A DNA stretch of 64,000 nucleotides from Streptomyces sp. NBC_00443 (GCF_036014175.1 NZ_CP107917.1:7068001-7132000), one strand, 5' to 3'; shown: positions 17,095-24,967, counted from the first letter of the stretch. A program made the numbers and translations. Notes: generated by a model not told the origin, from the letters alone.

Positions 17095-17349
17095 ATGGAT
17101 CGCATCAAGCCGCGCATACGCGTCTACAACGGCATGCCCGCGCGGGACTTGGGCAGCGAAGGCTGGCACAAGCCGTGGAGTGGCGGCAACGGAGGCAACT
17201 GCCTGGAGGCGATGAAGCTCGCCGACGGCCGTATCGCCGTCCGGCAGTCGACCGACCCGGACGGGCCGGCGCTGATCTACACCACGGACGAGATGACGGC
17301 GTTCATCGAGGGTGCCAAGGCGGGGGAGGCGGACTTCCTTCTGTCGTGA
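17095..17349 (+). CDS. DUF397 domain protein, partner of the WhiJ-like regulator
   Basis: 84-residue DUF397 protein. The core reads WSGGNGGNCLEAMKLADGRI and the end FIEGAKAGEADF, the typical small-domain pattern. The ATG directly abuts the TGA of the regulator gene, with AAGGAG inside that gene's last codons, so the two are translationally coupled. In WhiJ-type systems the DUF397 protein is believed to modulate the Xre partner; here that is by analogy. Confidence 0.92.
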   Translation: MDRIKPRIRVYNGMPARDLGSEGWHKPWSGGNGGNCLEAMKLADGRIAVRQSTDPDGPALIYTTDEMTAFIEGAKAGEADFLLS

Positions 17350-17387
17350 GCGGACTTGTTTTTCAGTCAATTCCCTTATTCTGGCGC

Positions 17388-17420
17388 TGAGTTGGCATTG
17401 AGTTGGTACTGAGTTGATGA
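17388..17420. repeat. three 11-base phased repeats upstream of the DUF574 gene
   Basis: TGAGTTG starts at 17388, 17399 and 17410, exactly 11 bases apart, with the unit TGAGTTGGCAT drifting in its last bases. The surrounding 100 bases are conspicuously AT-rich for this genome and form the leader or promoter of the methyltransferase gene. Confidence 0.8.
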
Positions 17421-17454
17421 CCACAGACTGCTGCAGACCCTTATGGAGTTCGTC

Positions 17455-18261
17455 ATGACCGGGCGGAACCGTTTCGTCGAGATCGACACCAGCAAGCCGC
17501 ATCCCGCGCGGATGTACGACTGGTACCTCGGCGGCAAGGACAACTACCCGGTCGACGAGGCCATGGGGCAGCAGATGCTCGCCCTCGACCCGCGCGTCCC
17601 GGTGATGGCGCGGGTCAACCGCGCGTTCATGCACCGCACGACCCGCTGGCTCGCCAAGAACGGCGTACGCCAGTTCCTGGACGTCGGCACCGGCATCCCG
17701 ACCGAGCCGAACCTGCACCAGATCGCCCAGGGGATCGCCCCCGACGCGCGCGTCGTCTACTGCGACAACGACCCGATCGTGCTGGCCCACGCGGCGGCCC
17801 TGCTGCGCGGCACGGACCAGGGTGCCACCGAGTACCTCCAGGCCGATGTGCGCGACCCGGGCGCCATCGTCGAAGGCGCCCGGAAGGTACTGGACTTCAG
17901 CCGCCCGGTGGCCCTTTCCCTCGTCGCGCTGCTGCACTTCGTCTCCGACGAGGACGGCGCGCACGAACTGGTCTCCCGGCTGCTGTCCGAACTCCCCTCC
18001 GGCAGCTACCTGGTGGTGACCCACGCGACCGCCGACTTCACTCCCGAGGAGTCGAAGGCGGCGACCGAGAAGCTCAAGGCGGCCGGCGTCACGCTGGCGC
18101 TGCGCTCCTGCGCGGAGTTCGCCCGGTTCTTCGACGGCCTCGAACTCGTCGAGCCCGGCGTCGAGGTGCCGCACCAGTGGCACCCCGAGCTGGGGGAGCC
18201 GGTACCCGGGCAGGACGAAGGGGTCATTCCCGGGTACGGGGCGGTGGGCCGCAAGCCGTAG
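17455..18261 (+). CDS. SAM-dependent methyltransferase, DUF574 (PF04672) family
   Basis: 268-residue member of the actinobacterial S-adenosyl methyltransferase family DUF574. The N-terminus has the family signature ARMYDWYLGGKDNYPVD, motif I is QFLDVGTGIPTEPN, and the acidic motif II VVYCDNDPIVL. The middle FSRPVALSLVALLHFVSDED and the end PGYGAVGRKP are also typical. Such genes commonly accompany WhiJ/DUF397 clusters in Streptomyces; target is unknown. I prefer ATG at 17455 (GGAG seven bases upstream) over the in-frame ATG at 17443. Confidence 0.9.
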   Translation: MTGRNRFVEIDTSKPHPARMYDWYLGGKDNYPVDEAMGQQMLALDPRVPVMARVNRAFMHRTTRWLAKNGVRQFLDVGTGIPTEPNLHQIAQGIAPDARVVYCDNDPIVLAHAAALLRGTDQGATEYLQADVRDPGAIVEGARKVLDFSRPVALSLVALLHFVSDEDGAHELVSRLLSELPSGSYLVVTHATADFTPEESKAATEKLKAAGVTLALRSCAEFARFFDGLELVEPGVEVPHQWHPELGEPVPGQDEGVIPGYGAVGRKP

Positions 18262-18338
18262 CCCGGCCTGCGTGCTTCAAGGATTCCGGTACGGGAGGCG
18301 CCCCGCCGACCTGCCCTACGGGCCCGGCTGCAGCACCC

Positions 18339-19811
18339 CTACGAGCCCGGCGGCAGCACCGCGCACAGTGCCTCCAGCGCCGCTGCGTACGCGTGTTCCG
18401 AGGGCGTCGCGTATCCCACGACGATGCCGTCTCGGACCGGCATGTCCGGCTCCGCCACCTCCGGGTGCCGGAACTCGGCGAGGCCGTCCAGGGCGATGCC
18501 CTGCCAGGTGGCCGCCTTGACCGCGGACCGCTCGCTGCCCGGCGGCAGCCGTAGCACCGCATGGAGCCCGGCGGCGACACCGGTGACCTCGATGTGCGGC
18601 GCCTGTGCGGCGAGGGCCGCGACGAGCCGGTCGCGGCGGCTCCGGTACCGCTGCCGCATACGCCGTACATGACGGTCGTACGCCCCGGAGACGAGGAAGT
18701 CGGCGAGGCTCAGCTGATCGAGGACGCTCGCCCACGCCTCGCGCTCGCCCTTGGCCGCGAGGACGTCGTCGACGTACCGCTCCGGCAGCACCATCCACCC
18801 GAGCCGCACCGCCGGCGACAGGCTCTTGCTGACCGAGCCGATGAAGATCACCCGCTCCGGATCGAGGCCCTGGACGGCGCCGACGGGCTTGCGGTCGTAG
18901 CGGAACTCGCCGTCGTAGTCGTCCTCCAGCAGGACGCCCTCGCGCGCGCGTGCCCAGTCGATCACGGCGGCCCGGCGCCCGGGGTGCAGTGGGCCCCCGG
19001 TCGGGAACTGGTGGGCGGGCGTGAGCAGCACGGCCCGCTCACGTGCCAGCCGGTCGACACGAGCACCGTCCTCGTCGAGGGGGAGCGGTACGGTCCGTAC
19101 GCCTGCGGCGGCGAGCAGCTCCCGGTGGAAGCCCAGACCGTACGCCTCCACGGCCAGCGGACCGCGCAACACGCCGCCGCTCCCTTCCTGGGAGAACAGC
19201 AGGCGCAGGGCGTGCGCGAAGCCGGAGCAGATCACGATCCGGCCCGGCTCGGTGCGCACGCCCCGCGCGCGTGCCAGGTATTCGGTGAGTGCCTCCCGCA
19301 GTTCGATCCGTCCGGCGGGATCACCGGGCCCGAAGACCTCGTTCGGCGCCTGCTGGAGGGCCCGCCGATAGGAGGCCAGCCACGCCGCGCGCGGGAACGC
19401 CGACGCGTCGGGCGAGCCCTGCCGCAGGTCGTGCCGGGGCCCACGCGCGCGTGGCGGCGCCTTACGGGGCACCCGCTCGGCGCGCCGCAGGGGCTCGGCG
19501 CGCTCGGCCACCCGTGTCCCCGAGCCCTGCCGGGCGGTGAGCCAGCCCTCGGCCACCAGCTCCGCGTACGCGTCGGCCACGGTGTTGCGGGCGATCCCGA
19601 GATCCGCGGCGAGCGAGCGGTACGGCGGCAGCCGGGTACCGGGCGCGAGCCTCCCGTCGCGCACCGCCTCGCGCAGCGCACGGGTCAGTGCGGCCCGCCG
19701 CCCGCCGGGCCCGTACGTCTCGGGTGACCCGGACGACCCGGACGACTCCGAGAGGTCCAGGTGCAGGTCGGCGCCGATCCGCTCCGCTGAATTGACCCAC
19801 GATCTCGCCAT
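18339..19811 (-). CDS. MocR/PdxR-type regulator (GntR HTH fused to aminotransferase-like domain)
   Basis: 490-residue transcription factor. A GntR winged helix occupies about 38-102 (LPPYRSLAADLGIARNTVAD, ending WLTARQGSGTRVAE), followed by a fold-type I aminotransferase domain with PLP lysine Lys329 in SVSKSLSPAVRLGW and the phosphate/ring region LLEDDYDGEFRYD. MocR proteins sense PLP or amino compounds and usually regulate the divergent neighbour; here that is the AhpD-like gene at 19859, 47 bases away. The ATG at 19811 is preceded by TAGGGT at an eight-base gap. A longer open frame upstream would run across the neighbour and is rejected. Confidence 0.9.
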   Translation of the reverse strand: MARSWVNSAERIGADLHLDLSESSGSSGSPETYGPGGRRAALTRALREAVRDGRLAPGTRLPPYRSLAADLGIARNTVADAYAELVAEGWLTARQGSGTRVAERAEPLRRAERVPRKAPPRARGPRHDLRQGSPDASAFPRAAWLASYRRALQQAPNEVFGPGDPAGRIELREALTEYLARARGVRTEPGRIVICSGFAHALRLLFSQEGSGGVLRGPLAVEAYGLGFHRELLAAAGVRTVPLPLDEDGARVDRLARERAVLLTPAHQFPTGGPLHPGRRAAVIDWARAREGVLLEDDYDGEFRYDRKPVGAVQGLDPERVIFIGSVSKSLSPAVRLGWMVLPERYVDDVLAAKGEREAWASVLDQLSLADFLVSGAYDRHVRRMRQRYRSRRDRLVAALAAQAPHIEVTGVAAGLHAVLRLPPGSERSAVKAATWQGIALDGLAEFRHPEVAEPDMPVRDGIVVGYATPSEHAYAAALEALCAVLPPGS

Positions 19812-19819
19812 GGAAATGC

Positions 19820-19851
19820 ACCCTACAGTGGGTCTTTCGGGCTTGTAACTT
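19820..19851. promoter_or_regulatory. overlapping divergent promoters of the MocR and AhpD-like genes
   Basis: On the plus strand TAACTT (19846-19851) lies seven bases before the ATG at 19859. On the minus strand TAGGGT (19825-19820) lies eight bases before the ATG at 19811, with a -35-like TTACAA (19848-19843) at a 17-base spacer that overlaps the plus-strand -10. The two starts are 47 bases apart. Confidence 0.5.
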
Positions 19852-19858
19852 AGAGCAC

Positions 19859-20416
19859 ATGACGACGAACACGACCGCCACGCAGGGCACTTCCGCCATC
19901 CACTCCGCCATCGACATCTCCATCGACACCGGCATCGACTCCGCCATCGCCACGGCCGAGGCCGCGCGGACCCGCCTGGACCTCGCGAAGTCCGCTCCCA
20001 GGGTCTTCCGCGCCATCGTCGGCTTCGACGCCGCCGCCCGTGAGGGCCTGGACCCCGCACTGGTCGAGCTGATCCAGATCCGCGCCTCGCACCTCAACCA
20101 CTGCGCCTACTGCCTCCACATGCACACCAACGACGCCCGCAAGGCCGGCGAGAACGAGGACCGGCTGCACCTGGTCGCCGTCTGGCGCGAGGCCCGTCAC
20201 TTCTACACCGAGAAGGAACAGGCGGCTCTGGCCCTGACGGAGGCGGTGACCCTGGTGGCCGACGGCGGAGTCCCCGACGAGGTCTACGCCCGGGCCGCGG
20301 CACACTTCGACGATCAGGAACTGGCCCACGTGCTGGCCCTGATCCTCACGATCAACACATGGAACAGGGTGGCGTTGGCGACGGGGAAGGTGGCAGGGAC
20401 GGACGAGCGGCGCTAG
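19859..20416 (+). CDS. carboxymuconolactone decarboxylase/AhpD-like protein
   Basis: 185-residue alkylhydroperoxidase-like protein of the CMD family. The redox motif is HLNHCAYCLHMH with Cys82 and Cys85, as in AhpD-type peroxidase-reductase proteins rather than true decarboxylases. The first 35 residues are a low-complexity Thr/Ile/Asp/Ser segment with no family match, so the functional start may be later, although no better start codon is seen. Divergent pairing with a MocR-type regulator is a common arrangement for this family in actinobacteria. Confidence 0.88.
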   Translation: MTTNTTATQGTSAIHSAIDISIDTGIDSAIATAEAARTRLDLAKSAPRVFRAIVGFDAAAREGLDPALVELIQIRASHLNHCAYCLHMHTNDARKAGENEDRLHLVAVWREARHFYTEKEQAALALTEAVTLVADGGVPDEVYARAAAHFDDQELAHVLALILTINTWNRVALATGKVAGTDERR

Positions 20417-20490
20417 GGAGAGGGGGCCGGGGGAGGGGGACGCGGCGAGAGGGAGGCGGGGGAGGCGGGGGAGGGGTGGGAGGGGTGGAC
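20417..20490. other. purine-rich G-run tract, potential G-quadruplex
   Basis: Between the convergent AhpD-like and gltD genes the plus strand carries at least six G-runs of four or five within about 70 bases (GGGGG, GGGGG, GGGGG, GGGGG, GGGGG, GGGG), mixed with A. It is followed by a run of CCG-based short repeats to 20566. No gene or normal hairpin terminator is visible here. Confidence 0.55.
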
Positions 20491-20566
20491 GCGGCAAGAG
20501 GGCCGCTGCTCGCACCGCCGACCGCCGACCGCTGACCGCCGGCCGCTCGCCGCGACCGCCGCCCCG

Positions 20567-22054
20567 TCAGACCCTCATGGGCCGGTCGTACGGCGAGATC
20601 GGCGCCGGCAGTCGCGAACTCCCCGTCAGATAACGGTCGACGGCCGCCGCCACCGCCCGCCCCTCTGCGATCGCCCACACGATGAGCGACTGCCCCCGGG
20701 CGGCATCCCCCGCGGCGAACACGCCGGACGCGTTCGTGGCGAACCCGGCATCGCGCGTCAGCGTGCCGCGAGGCGCCAGCTCCAGCCCCAGCTGCTCGAT
20801 CAACCCGTCTCCCTGGTCGGGCCCGGAGAAGCCGAGGGCGAGCAGCACCAGGTCGGCAGGCAGCGTCCGCCCGGTCTCCGGCACCGGGCTGCGCTGCACG
20901 TCCACCTCGGTCAGGTGCAGCGACCGCACGTGCCCGTCGGAGTCGCCCGTGAAGCGGAGCGTGGACGCCGCGAACAGCCGCGCGTCCGCGTCCGCCGCGG
21001 GTGCCGTCTCCAGCTCGCGCGCCTCCTCGTGCGCGGCCGAGAGACGGTAGATCTTCGGGTACGTCGGCCAGGGCTCGGCGTCCTCGTCCCGCTCGGCGCC
21101 GGGCTGGGCGTAGATGTCCAGCTGGGTGACGGACGCGGCACCGTCCCGCACGGCGGTGCCCAGACAGTCGGCCCCCGTGTCCCCACCGCCGACGATGACG
21201 ACATGCTTCCCGGCCGCGGACATGGGGGACGCCTCCAGGTCCCCCTCGCACACCCGGTTGGCCAGCGGCAGATACTCCATCGCCTGCTGGATGCCGCTCA
21301 ACTCCCGCCCTGGTACCGGGAGTTCACGCCACGCCGTGGCACCGGTGGCGATGACGACCGCGTCGTACCGTGACCGCAGTTCGGCCGCACCGATGTCCTG
21401 CCCGACCGCCGTCGACGTACGGAACTTGGTCCCCTCGGCCCGCATCTGCTCGATCCGCCGCTCCAGATGGTGCTTCTCCATCTTGAAACTGGGGATGCCG
21501 TACCGCATCAACCCGCCGATCCGGTCGTCTTTCTCGTACACCGCGACCGTGTGCCCGGCACGCGTCAGCTGCTGCGCCGCGGCGAGCCCCGTGGGTCCCG
21601 ACCCGATCACCGCGACCGTGCGCCCGGACAGCCGGTCGGGCGGGCGCGGCTGCGCGAAGCCGTCCTCCCACGCCCGATCGGCGATGGCGCACTCGACGTT
21701 CTTGATGGTGACGGCCGGCTGATTGATCGCCAGCACACACCCCGCCTCACACGGCGCCGGACACAACCGTCCCGTGAACTCGGGAAAGTTGTTCGTCGCG
21801 TGCAGCCGGTCGGCGGCCGCCCGCCAGTCCTCCCGGGACACCAGGTCGTTCCAGTCGGGGATCAGATTGCCCAGCGGACAGGCGTCGTGACAGAAGGGGA
21901 TGCCGCAGTCCATACAACGGTCCGCCTGCTTGCTGATGATGGGCAGCAGCGCCCCGGGGACGTAGACCTCGTCCCAGTCCTGGACCCGCTCCTCCACGGG
22001 CCGGCGTGGCCAGTCCTGGCGGGGGGTGGTCATGAAACCCTTGGGATCGGCCAT
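20567..22054 (-). CDS. gltD: glutamate synthase small subunit-type NADPH oxidoreductase
   Basis: 495-residue GltD-type flavoprotein. The N-terminal iron-sulfur domain has Cys47, Cys50, Cys55 and Cys59 (CMDCGIPFCHDACP) and Cys98, Cys102 and Cys106 (CPAPCEAGC). The FAD site is VAVIGSGPTGLAAA (about 147-160), the NADPH site VVIVGGGDTGADC, and the C-terminal FAD motif GVFAAGDAARGQSLIVWA. The normal role is passing electrons from NADPH to the large subunit GltB; no gltB is adjacent, the upstream gene being an unrelated DUF1772 protein. ATG at 22054 has GAGGAAG upstream; a longer frame to 22504 covers the neighbouring gene and is rejected. Confidence 0.93.
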   Translation of the reverse strand: MADPKGFMTTPRQDWPRRPVEERVQDWDEVYVPGALLPIISKQADRCMDCGIPFCHDACPLGNLIPDWNDLVSREDWRAAADRLHATNNFPEFTGRLCPAPCEAGCVLAINQPAVTIKNVECAIADRAWEDGFAQPRPPDRLSGRTVAVIGSGPTGLAAAQQLTRAGHTVAVYEKDDRIGGLMRYGIPSFKMEKHHLERRIEQMRAEGTKFRTSTAVGQDIGAAELRSRYDAVVIATGATAWRELPVPGRELSGIQQAMEYLPLANRVCEGDLEASPMSAAGKHVVIVGGGDTGADCLGTAVRDGAASVTQLDIYAQPGAERDEDAEPWPTYPKIYRLSAAHEEARELETAPAADADARLFAASTLRFTGDSDGHVRSLHLTEVDVQRSPVPETGRTLPADLVLLALGFSGPDQGDGLIEQLGLELAPRGTLTRDAGFATNASGVFAAGDAARGQSLIVWAIAEGRAVAAAVDRYLTGSSRLPAPISPYDRPMRV

Positions 22055-22230
22055 GGCCGTCTTCCTCGCGTGCGCGTGCGACGTCCTGGAGCCGTGCGCC
22101 ATCGGGCGGCACTCTCCCGGCAACGATACGTCCCACCGGCCACCCGCGCAGAGTGGCTGACAGCGCTTTCTCCCCGGCTCCCCGGTTGCTCCGCGGGCTG
22201 CTCCGCGGATTCCCGGGCCGGCGCAGGCGG

Positions 22231-22710
22231 TCAGCTGATGGCCAGAACGAACGACACCGTCGAGGCGGCCGAGGCGACCGTCCGGACGTGGTTCCATGCC
22301 GTCCACTCGCGCACGTAAGTCGGCCAGTAGGCGGCCGCCTCCGCGGTGCCCGCGTCGAGCTTGACCAGCGCTTCGTTGCGGGGCACGTTCGCCACCATCG
22401 TCACGCCGAACGTGCCGAACAGATACAGCCCGCTGCCCAGCAACAGCTCCACCGTGCCCTCGTCCGGCCAGAGCACGAACGTCACCACCGCGATCACGGC
22501 GCACAGCACCGCCGACCCGATGAACACCAGCATGAACGCCGGCATCAGCGCGGTCACGTTGATCGCCTTCATCGCGGCGACGCCCTGCGCGGGCGGCAGC
22601 GCGGCGAGCCCGCGCATCACGAACGTCGAGAAGGCGCAGAACACCCCGGCCACCAGGCCGGTCCCGACCACACCGATCACAACCAGTACGAAGTACGGCC
22701 CATCGATCAT
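22231..22710 (-). CDS. DUF1772 (anthrone oxygenase-like) membrane protein
   Basis: 159-residue protein with four predicted transmembrane helices (about residues 5-25, 52-80, 88-108 and 138-158). It shows the family's NVPRNEAL motif after the third helix and a WTAWNHVRT motif before the fourth. Some DUF1772 members are anthrone oxygenases, but most are uncharacterised. It lies upstream of gltD on the same strand with a 176-base gap and is probably separate. Confidence 0.82.
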   Translation of the reverse strand: MIDGPYFVLVVIGVVGTGLVAGVFCAFSTFVMRGLAALPPAQGVAAMKAINVTALMPAFMLVFIGSAVLCAVIAVVTFVLWPDEGTVELLLGSGLYLFGTFGVTMVANVPRNEALVKLDAGTAEAAAYWPTYVREWTAWNHVRTVASAASTVSFVLAIS

Positions 22711-22843
22711 GTCAACGTCAACTCCCGCATCCCGCCGAGATCCTTCCCGGCCTCATCCGTCACCTCAAGTGAAATCCTGTACGAGAACCGTGACCATGGC
22801 CGAGCGGCGCGAACCCATACGTGAGCGTCCATGGCCGTGACCC

Positions 22844-22932
22844 GGACGAGCCACGGGCGCCGCCCGGACCAGCCAGTGGGCGCCGCTGGGACCATCCACG
22901 GGCGCTGCTCGGACCAGCCATGGGCGCTGCTC
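22844..22932. repeat. tandem repeat, four units of 22-23 bases
   Basis: Units begin at 22844, 22866, 22889 and 22911, each of the type GGACCAGCCACGGGCGCTGC plus two bases. They fill part of the 240-base space between the end of the DUF2293 gene and the start of the DUF1772 gene, both on the minus strand. Confidence 0.85.
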
Positions 22933-22950
22933 GGTCGAGGCAGAGCAATG

Positions 22951-23646
22951 TCAGCCGACCTCCGACACCTCCACCCGCCAAGCCCGCAACGTCGTCTCCA
23001 CCGCCGCCGCGATCCGCCGCCGCGCCTCGTGCCGCGGCACCCCGCTCATCAGCAGCTGGTCGTACGGCGTGTCCAGGTGCCGCACGGATGCCCCGACCGC
23101 CCATGTCACGGCCCCCTCGGACAACGCCCGGCCCGCCGCACTCCGCCCCACCCGTCCACTGCCCCGCGCCGACGCATGCGCGGCAATGTCCCGCGCCCGG
23201 TCCGCCGGGCACCCCGGGAACAGCCGCCGTATCTCCGCCGCGAACGCCTCCGCGAACCGCACGTCCTCCCGCGCCCGCCGCTGGGCGTCCCGCGCCCGGC
23301 GCCGCCGCCGGGCCTCCGCGTCCGCCAGGCACCGCTGCTCCGCCCGGGCGAGCCCCGCCTCCTGCACGAGGACGCCCTGCCGCTCGTAGCGGCCCTTGCG
23401 CCGGTTGAACCGTACGACCACCGCCGACAGCGCACTCTCCTCCCGCGACCGGCGCGTCAACGCCGTGTCGCCACGCGGCAGGAACACCAGATGCCCGAGG
23501 TCGGCGCAGTCGAGACACCGCGGCGAACCGTCCTCCAGCACGAGCATCTGCAACGGTCCCGCATGGCACTCCGCACAGCGCCGCCGCTTGAGGGGCTGGA
23601 TGACAAGAAGGCCGGTACGGGGAGCGGGCGTTGCGAGAGGTGCCAT
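22951..23646 (-). CDS. DUF2293 domain protein with N-terminal zinc-ribbon-like cysteines
   Basis: 231-residue protein. The N-terminal part has two Cys-x-x-Cys pairs (CAECHAG and CLDCADLG), suggesting zinc binding, followed by a long Arg/Ala/Glu-rich helical region and the DUF2293 domain at about 150-225 (CPADRARDIAAHASARGSGR ... HLDTPYDQLLMSGVPRHEAR). Function unknown. The ATG at 23646 is supported by the sequence MAPLATPAPRTGLL after which family-like residues begin; upstream the open frame runs through the divergent gene and is not coding. Confidence 0.82.
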   Translation of the reverse strand: MAPLATPAPRTGLLVIQPLKRRRCAECHAGPLQMLVLEDGSPRCLDCADLGHLVFLPRGDTALTRRSREESALSAVVVRFNRRKGRYERQGVLVQEAGLARAEQRCLADAEARRRRRARDAQRRAREDVRFAEAFAAEIRRLFPGCPADRARDIAAHASARGSGRVGRSAAGRALSEGAVTWAVGASVRHLDTPYDQLLMSGVPRHEARRRIAAAVETTLRAWRVEVSEVG

Positions 23647-23835
23647 ACGGGTTTCATTCCCCTGGGAGCCGGTCCGCGGAACTATCCGGGGAACAGCCCG
23701 GCAGGCCCACGGAAGGTCCCTGATCAGGCCTGCCGTCCCCCGGGAGGCTGTCGCACCACGTCCGCCTCCCGACCCCGGGTCGAAACCCCGTGCCGCCGAA
23801 GCGCGGCGCCCGCGAACGTCACCTCCTGTCGCATC

Positions 23836-24477
23836 ATGGGCCTTGTGCGACTTGAAGCGATCACCTGGGAACGGCTCGGCGACCTGCTGGCCGAGCGGCT
23901 GCTCGACCTGAAGCCGGCCGACGGCAGCGCCTGGCCGCGCATCGCCTTCGACGGGGCCCCGGCAGCCCACCCGGGAGACCTCGCCGAGCGGGTCGGGGAG
24001 GCACTGCGCATACGTGGCCGCCCCTCGCTCACCGTCGGTACGCAGGGGTTTCTGCGCCCGGCCTCGGTCCGCCTGGAGTACGGCCACCGGGACGTGGAGG
24101 CCTACTACGACGGCTGGTTCGACACCGGCGCCCTGTGGCGCGAGGTCTTCGGCCCCCTCGAACCCGGCGGCGACGGCCGCGTCCTGCCCGACCTGTGGGA
24201 CCCGGCCACCGACCGGGCCACCCGCAGCCCCTACGTCCAACTCCCGCCCGGCGGCTTCCTGTTGCTGCACGGTCCCCTCCTGCTGCGCCACTGGTTCCCC
24301 TTCGATCTGACCACCCATGTCCTGCTCTCACCCGGCGCCCTGCGCCGCCGCACCCTTGAGGCCGAGCACTGGACCCTCCCCGCCTTCGAGCGCTACGACC
24401 ACGAGACCGACCCGGCCGGCACAGCCGATGTCCTGGTCCGGGCCGACGACCCACGGCATCCGGCGTGGGGCGGGTGA
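23836..24477 (+). CDS. uridine-kinase-like protein with degenerate P-loop
   Basis: 213-residue protein of a Streptomyces family commonly annotated as uridine kinase. The N-terminal strand IAFDGAPAAHPGDLAERV aligns with where a Walker A loop (GxxGxGKS/T) should be, but the Gly-Lys-Ser/Thr core is missing. A central acidic YYDGWFDTGALWREVFGPL and a GGFLLLHGPLLLRHWFPFDL strand resemble nucleoside-kinase folds. It may therefore not bind ATP in the usual way. Divergent from the DUF2293 gene; the start ATG at 23836 has no good Shine-Dalgarno. Confidence 0.75.
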   Translation: MGLVRLEAITWERLGDLLAERLLDLKPADGSAWPRIAFDGAPAAHPGDLAERVGEALRIRGRPSLTVGTQGFLRPASVRLEYGHRDVEAYYDGWFDTGALWREVFGPLEPGGDGRVLPDLWDPATDRATRSPYVQLPPGGFLLLHGPLLLRHWFPFDLTTHVLLSPGALRRRTLEAEHWTLPAFERYDHETDPAGTADVLVRADDPRHPAWGG

Positions 24478-24524
24478 GAGGAGCGGGGGAGTGGGCGGTC
24501 CCACTTTCCCCAAACCCCTTTTGC

Positions 24525-24536
24525 ATGCACGTGCAT
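24525..24536. promoter_or_regulatory. 12-base palindrome in the PPOX gene promoter
   Basis: ATGCACGTGCAT is a perfect palindrome placed five bases upstream of the -10 box at 24542, so a bound protein would cover the promoter spacer. The flanks are unusually AT-rich. Confidence 0.6.
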
Positions 24537-24541
24537 TTAAT

Positions 24542-24547
24542 TACTCT
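24542..24547 (+). promoter_or_regulatory. leaderless -10 box for the PPOX gene
   Basis: TACTCT ends six bases before the ATG at 24554, with no Shine-Dalgarno. TTGCAT at 24521-24526 could be a weak -35 at a 15-base spacer. Confidence 0.5.
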
Positions 24548-24553
24548 GAAGCC

Positions 24554-24967
24554 ATGACGTCCTCCACGAGTGATCCGATCTCCTTCGACGACTCCGTCCG
24601 CTCCCTGCTCGACGGCAAGAACTTCGCCGGTGTGGCAACCCTCGGTCCCGACGGCGCCCCGCAGAACTCGGTGGTCTGGATCAAGCGCGAGGGCGACACC
24701 GTGGTCTTCTCCTCCGTCGAGGCCCGCCAGAAGGTCCGCAACCTCCGCCGCGACCCCCGCATCAGCGTCTCGGTCTATGACCTCGCCAACCCCTACTCCT
24801 CCGTCGAGATCCGTGGCATCGCCGAGATCGTCCCGGACGAGGCCAAGCGGTTGCCGTTCGAGCTCTCACACAAGTACCTCGGCATCGACCCGCCCGCTGA
24901 GAAGGACGACGAGGTCCGAGTGATCATCCGTGTCGTCCCACGGAAGATCGTGCGCTTCTCGGCCTGA
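24554..24967 (+). CDS. PPOX-class F420-dependent oxidoreductase-like protein
   Basis: 137-residue split-barrel flavin/deazaflavin-binding protein of the pyridoxamine 5'-phosphate oxidase superfamily. The N-terminal GKNFAGVATLGPDGAPQNSV, then KVRNLRRDPRISVSVYD and VRVIIRVVPRKIVRFS, follow the actinobacterial PPOX/F420-dependent pattern. Substrate unknown. The gene stands alone with its own leaderless promoter and a palindromic site over it. Confidence 0.87.
   Translation: MTSSTSDPISFDDSVRSLLDGKNFAGVATLGPDGAPQNSVVWIKREGDTVVFSSVEARQKVRNLRRDPRISVSVYDLANPYSSVEIRGIAEIVPDEAKRLPFELSHKYLGIDPPAEKDDEVRVIIRVVPRKIVRFSA

Noticed and set aside
22055..22504. N-terminal extension of GltD in the same open frame
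   Set aside because: The 150 extra residues overlap the DUF1772 gene on the same strand and are Arg/Gly-rich with no family match; a good ribosome binding site stands before 22054.
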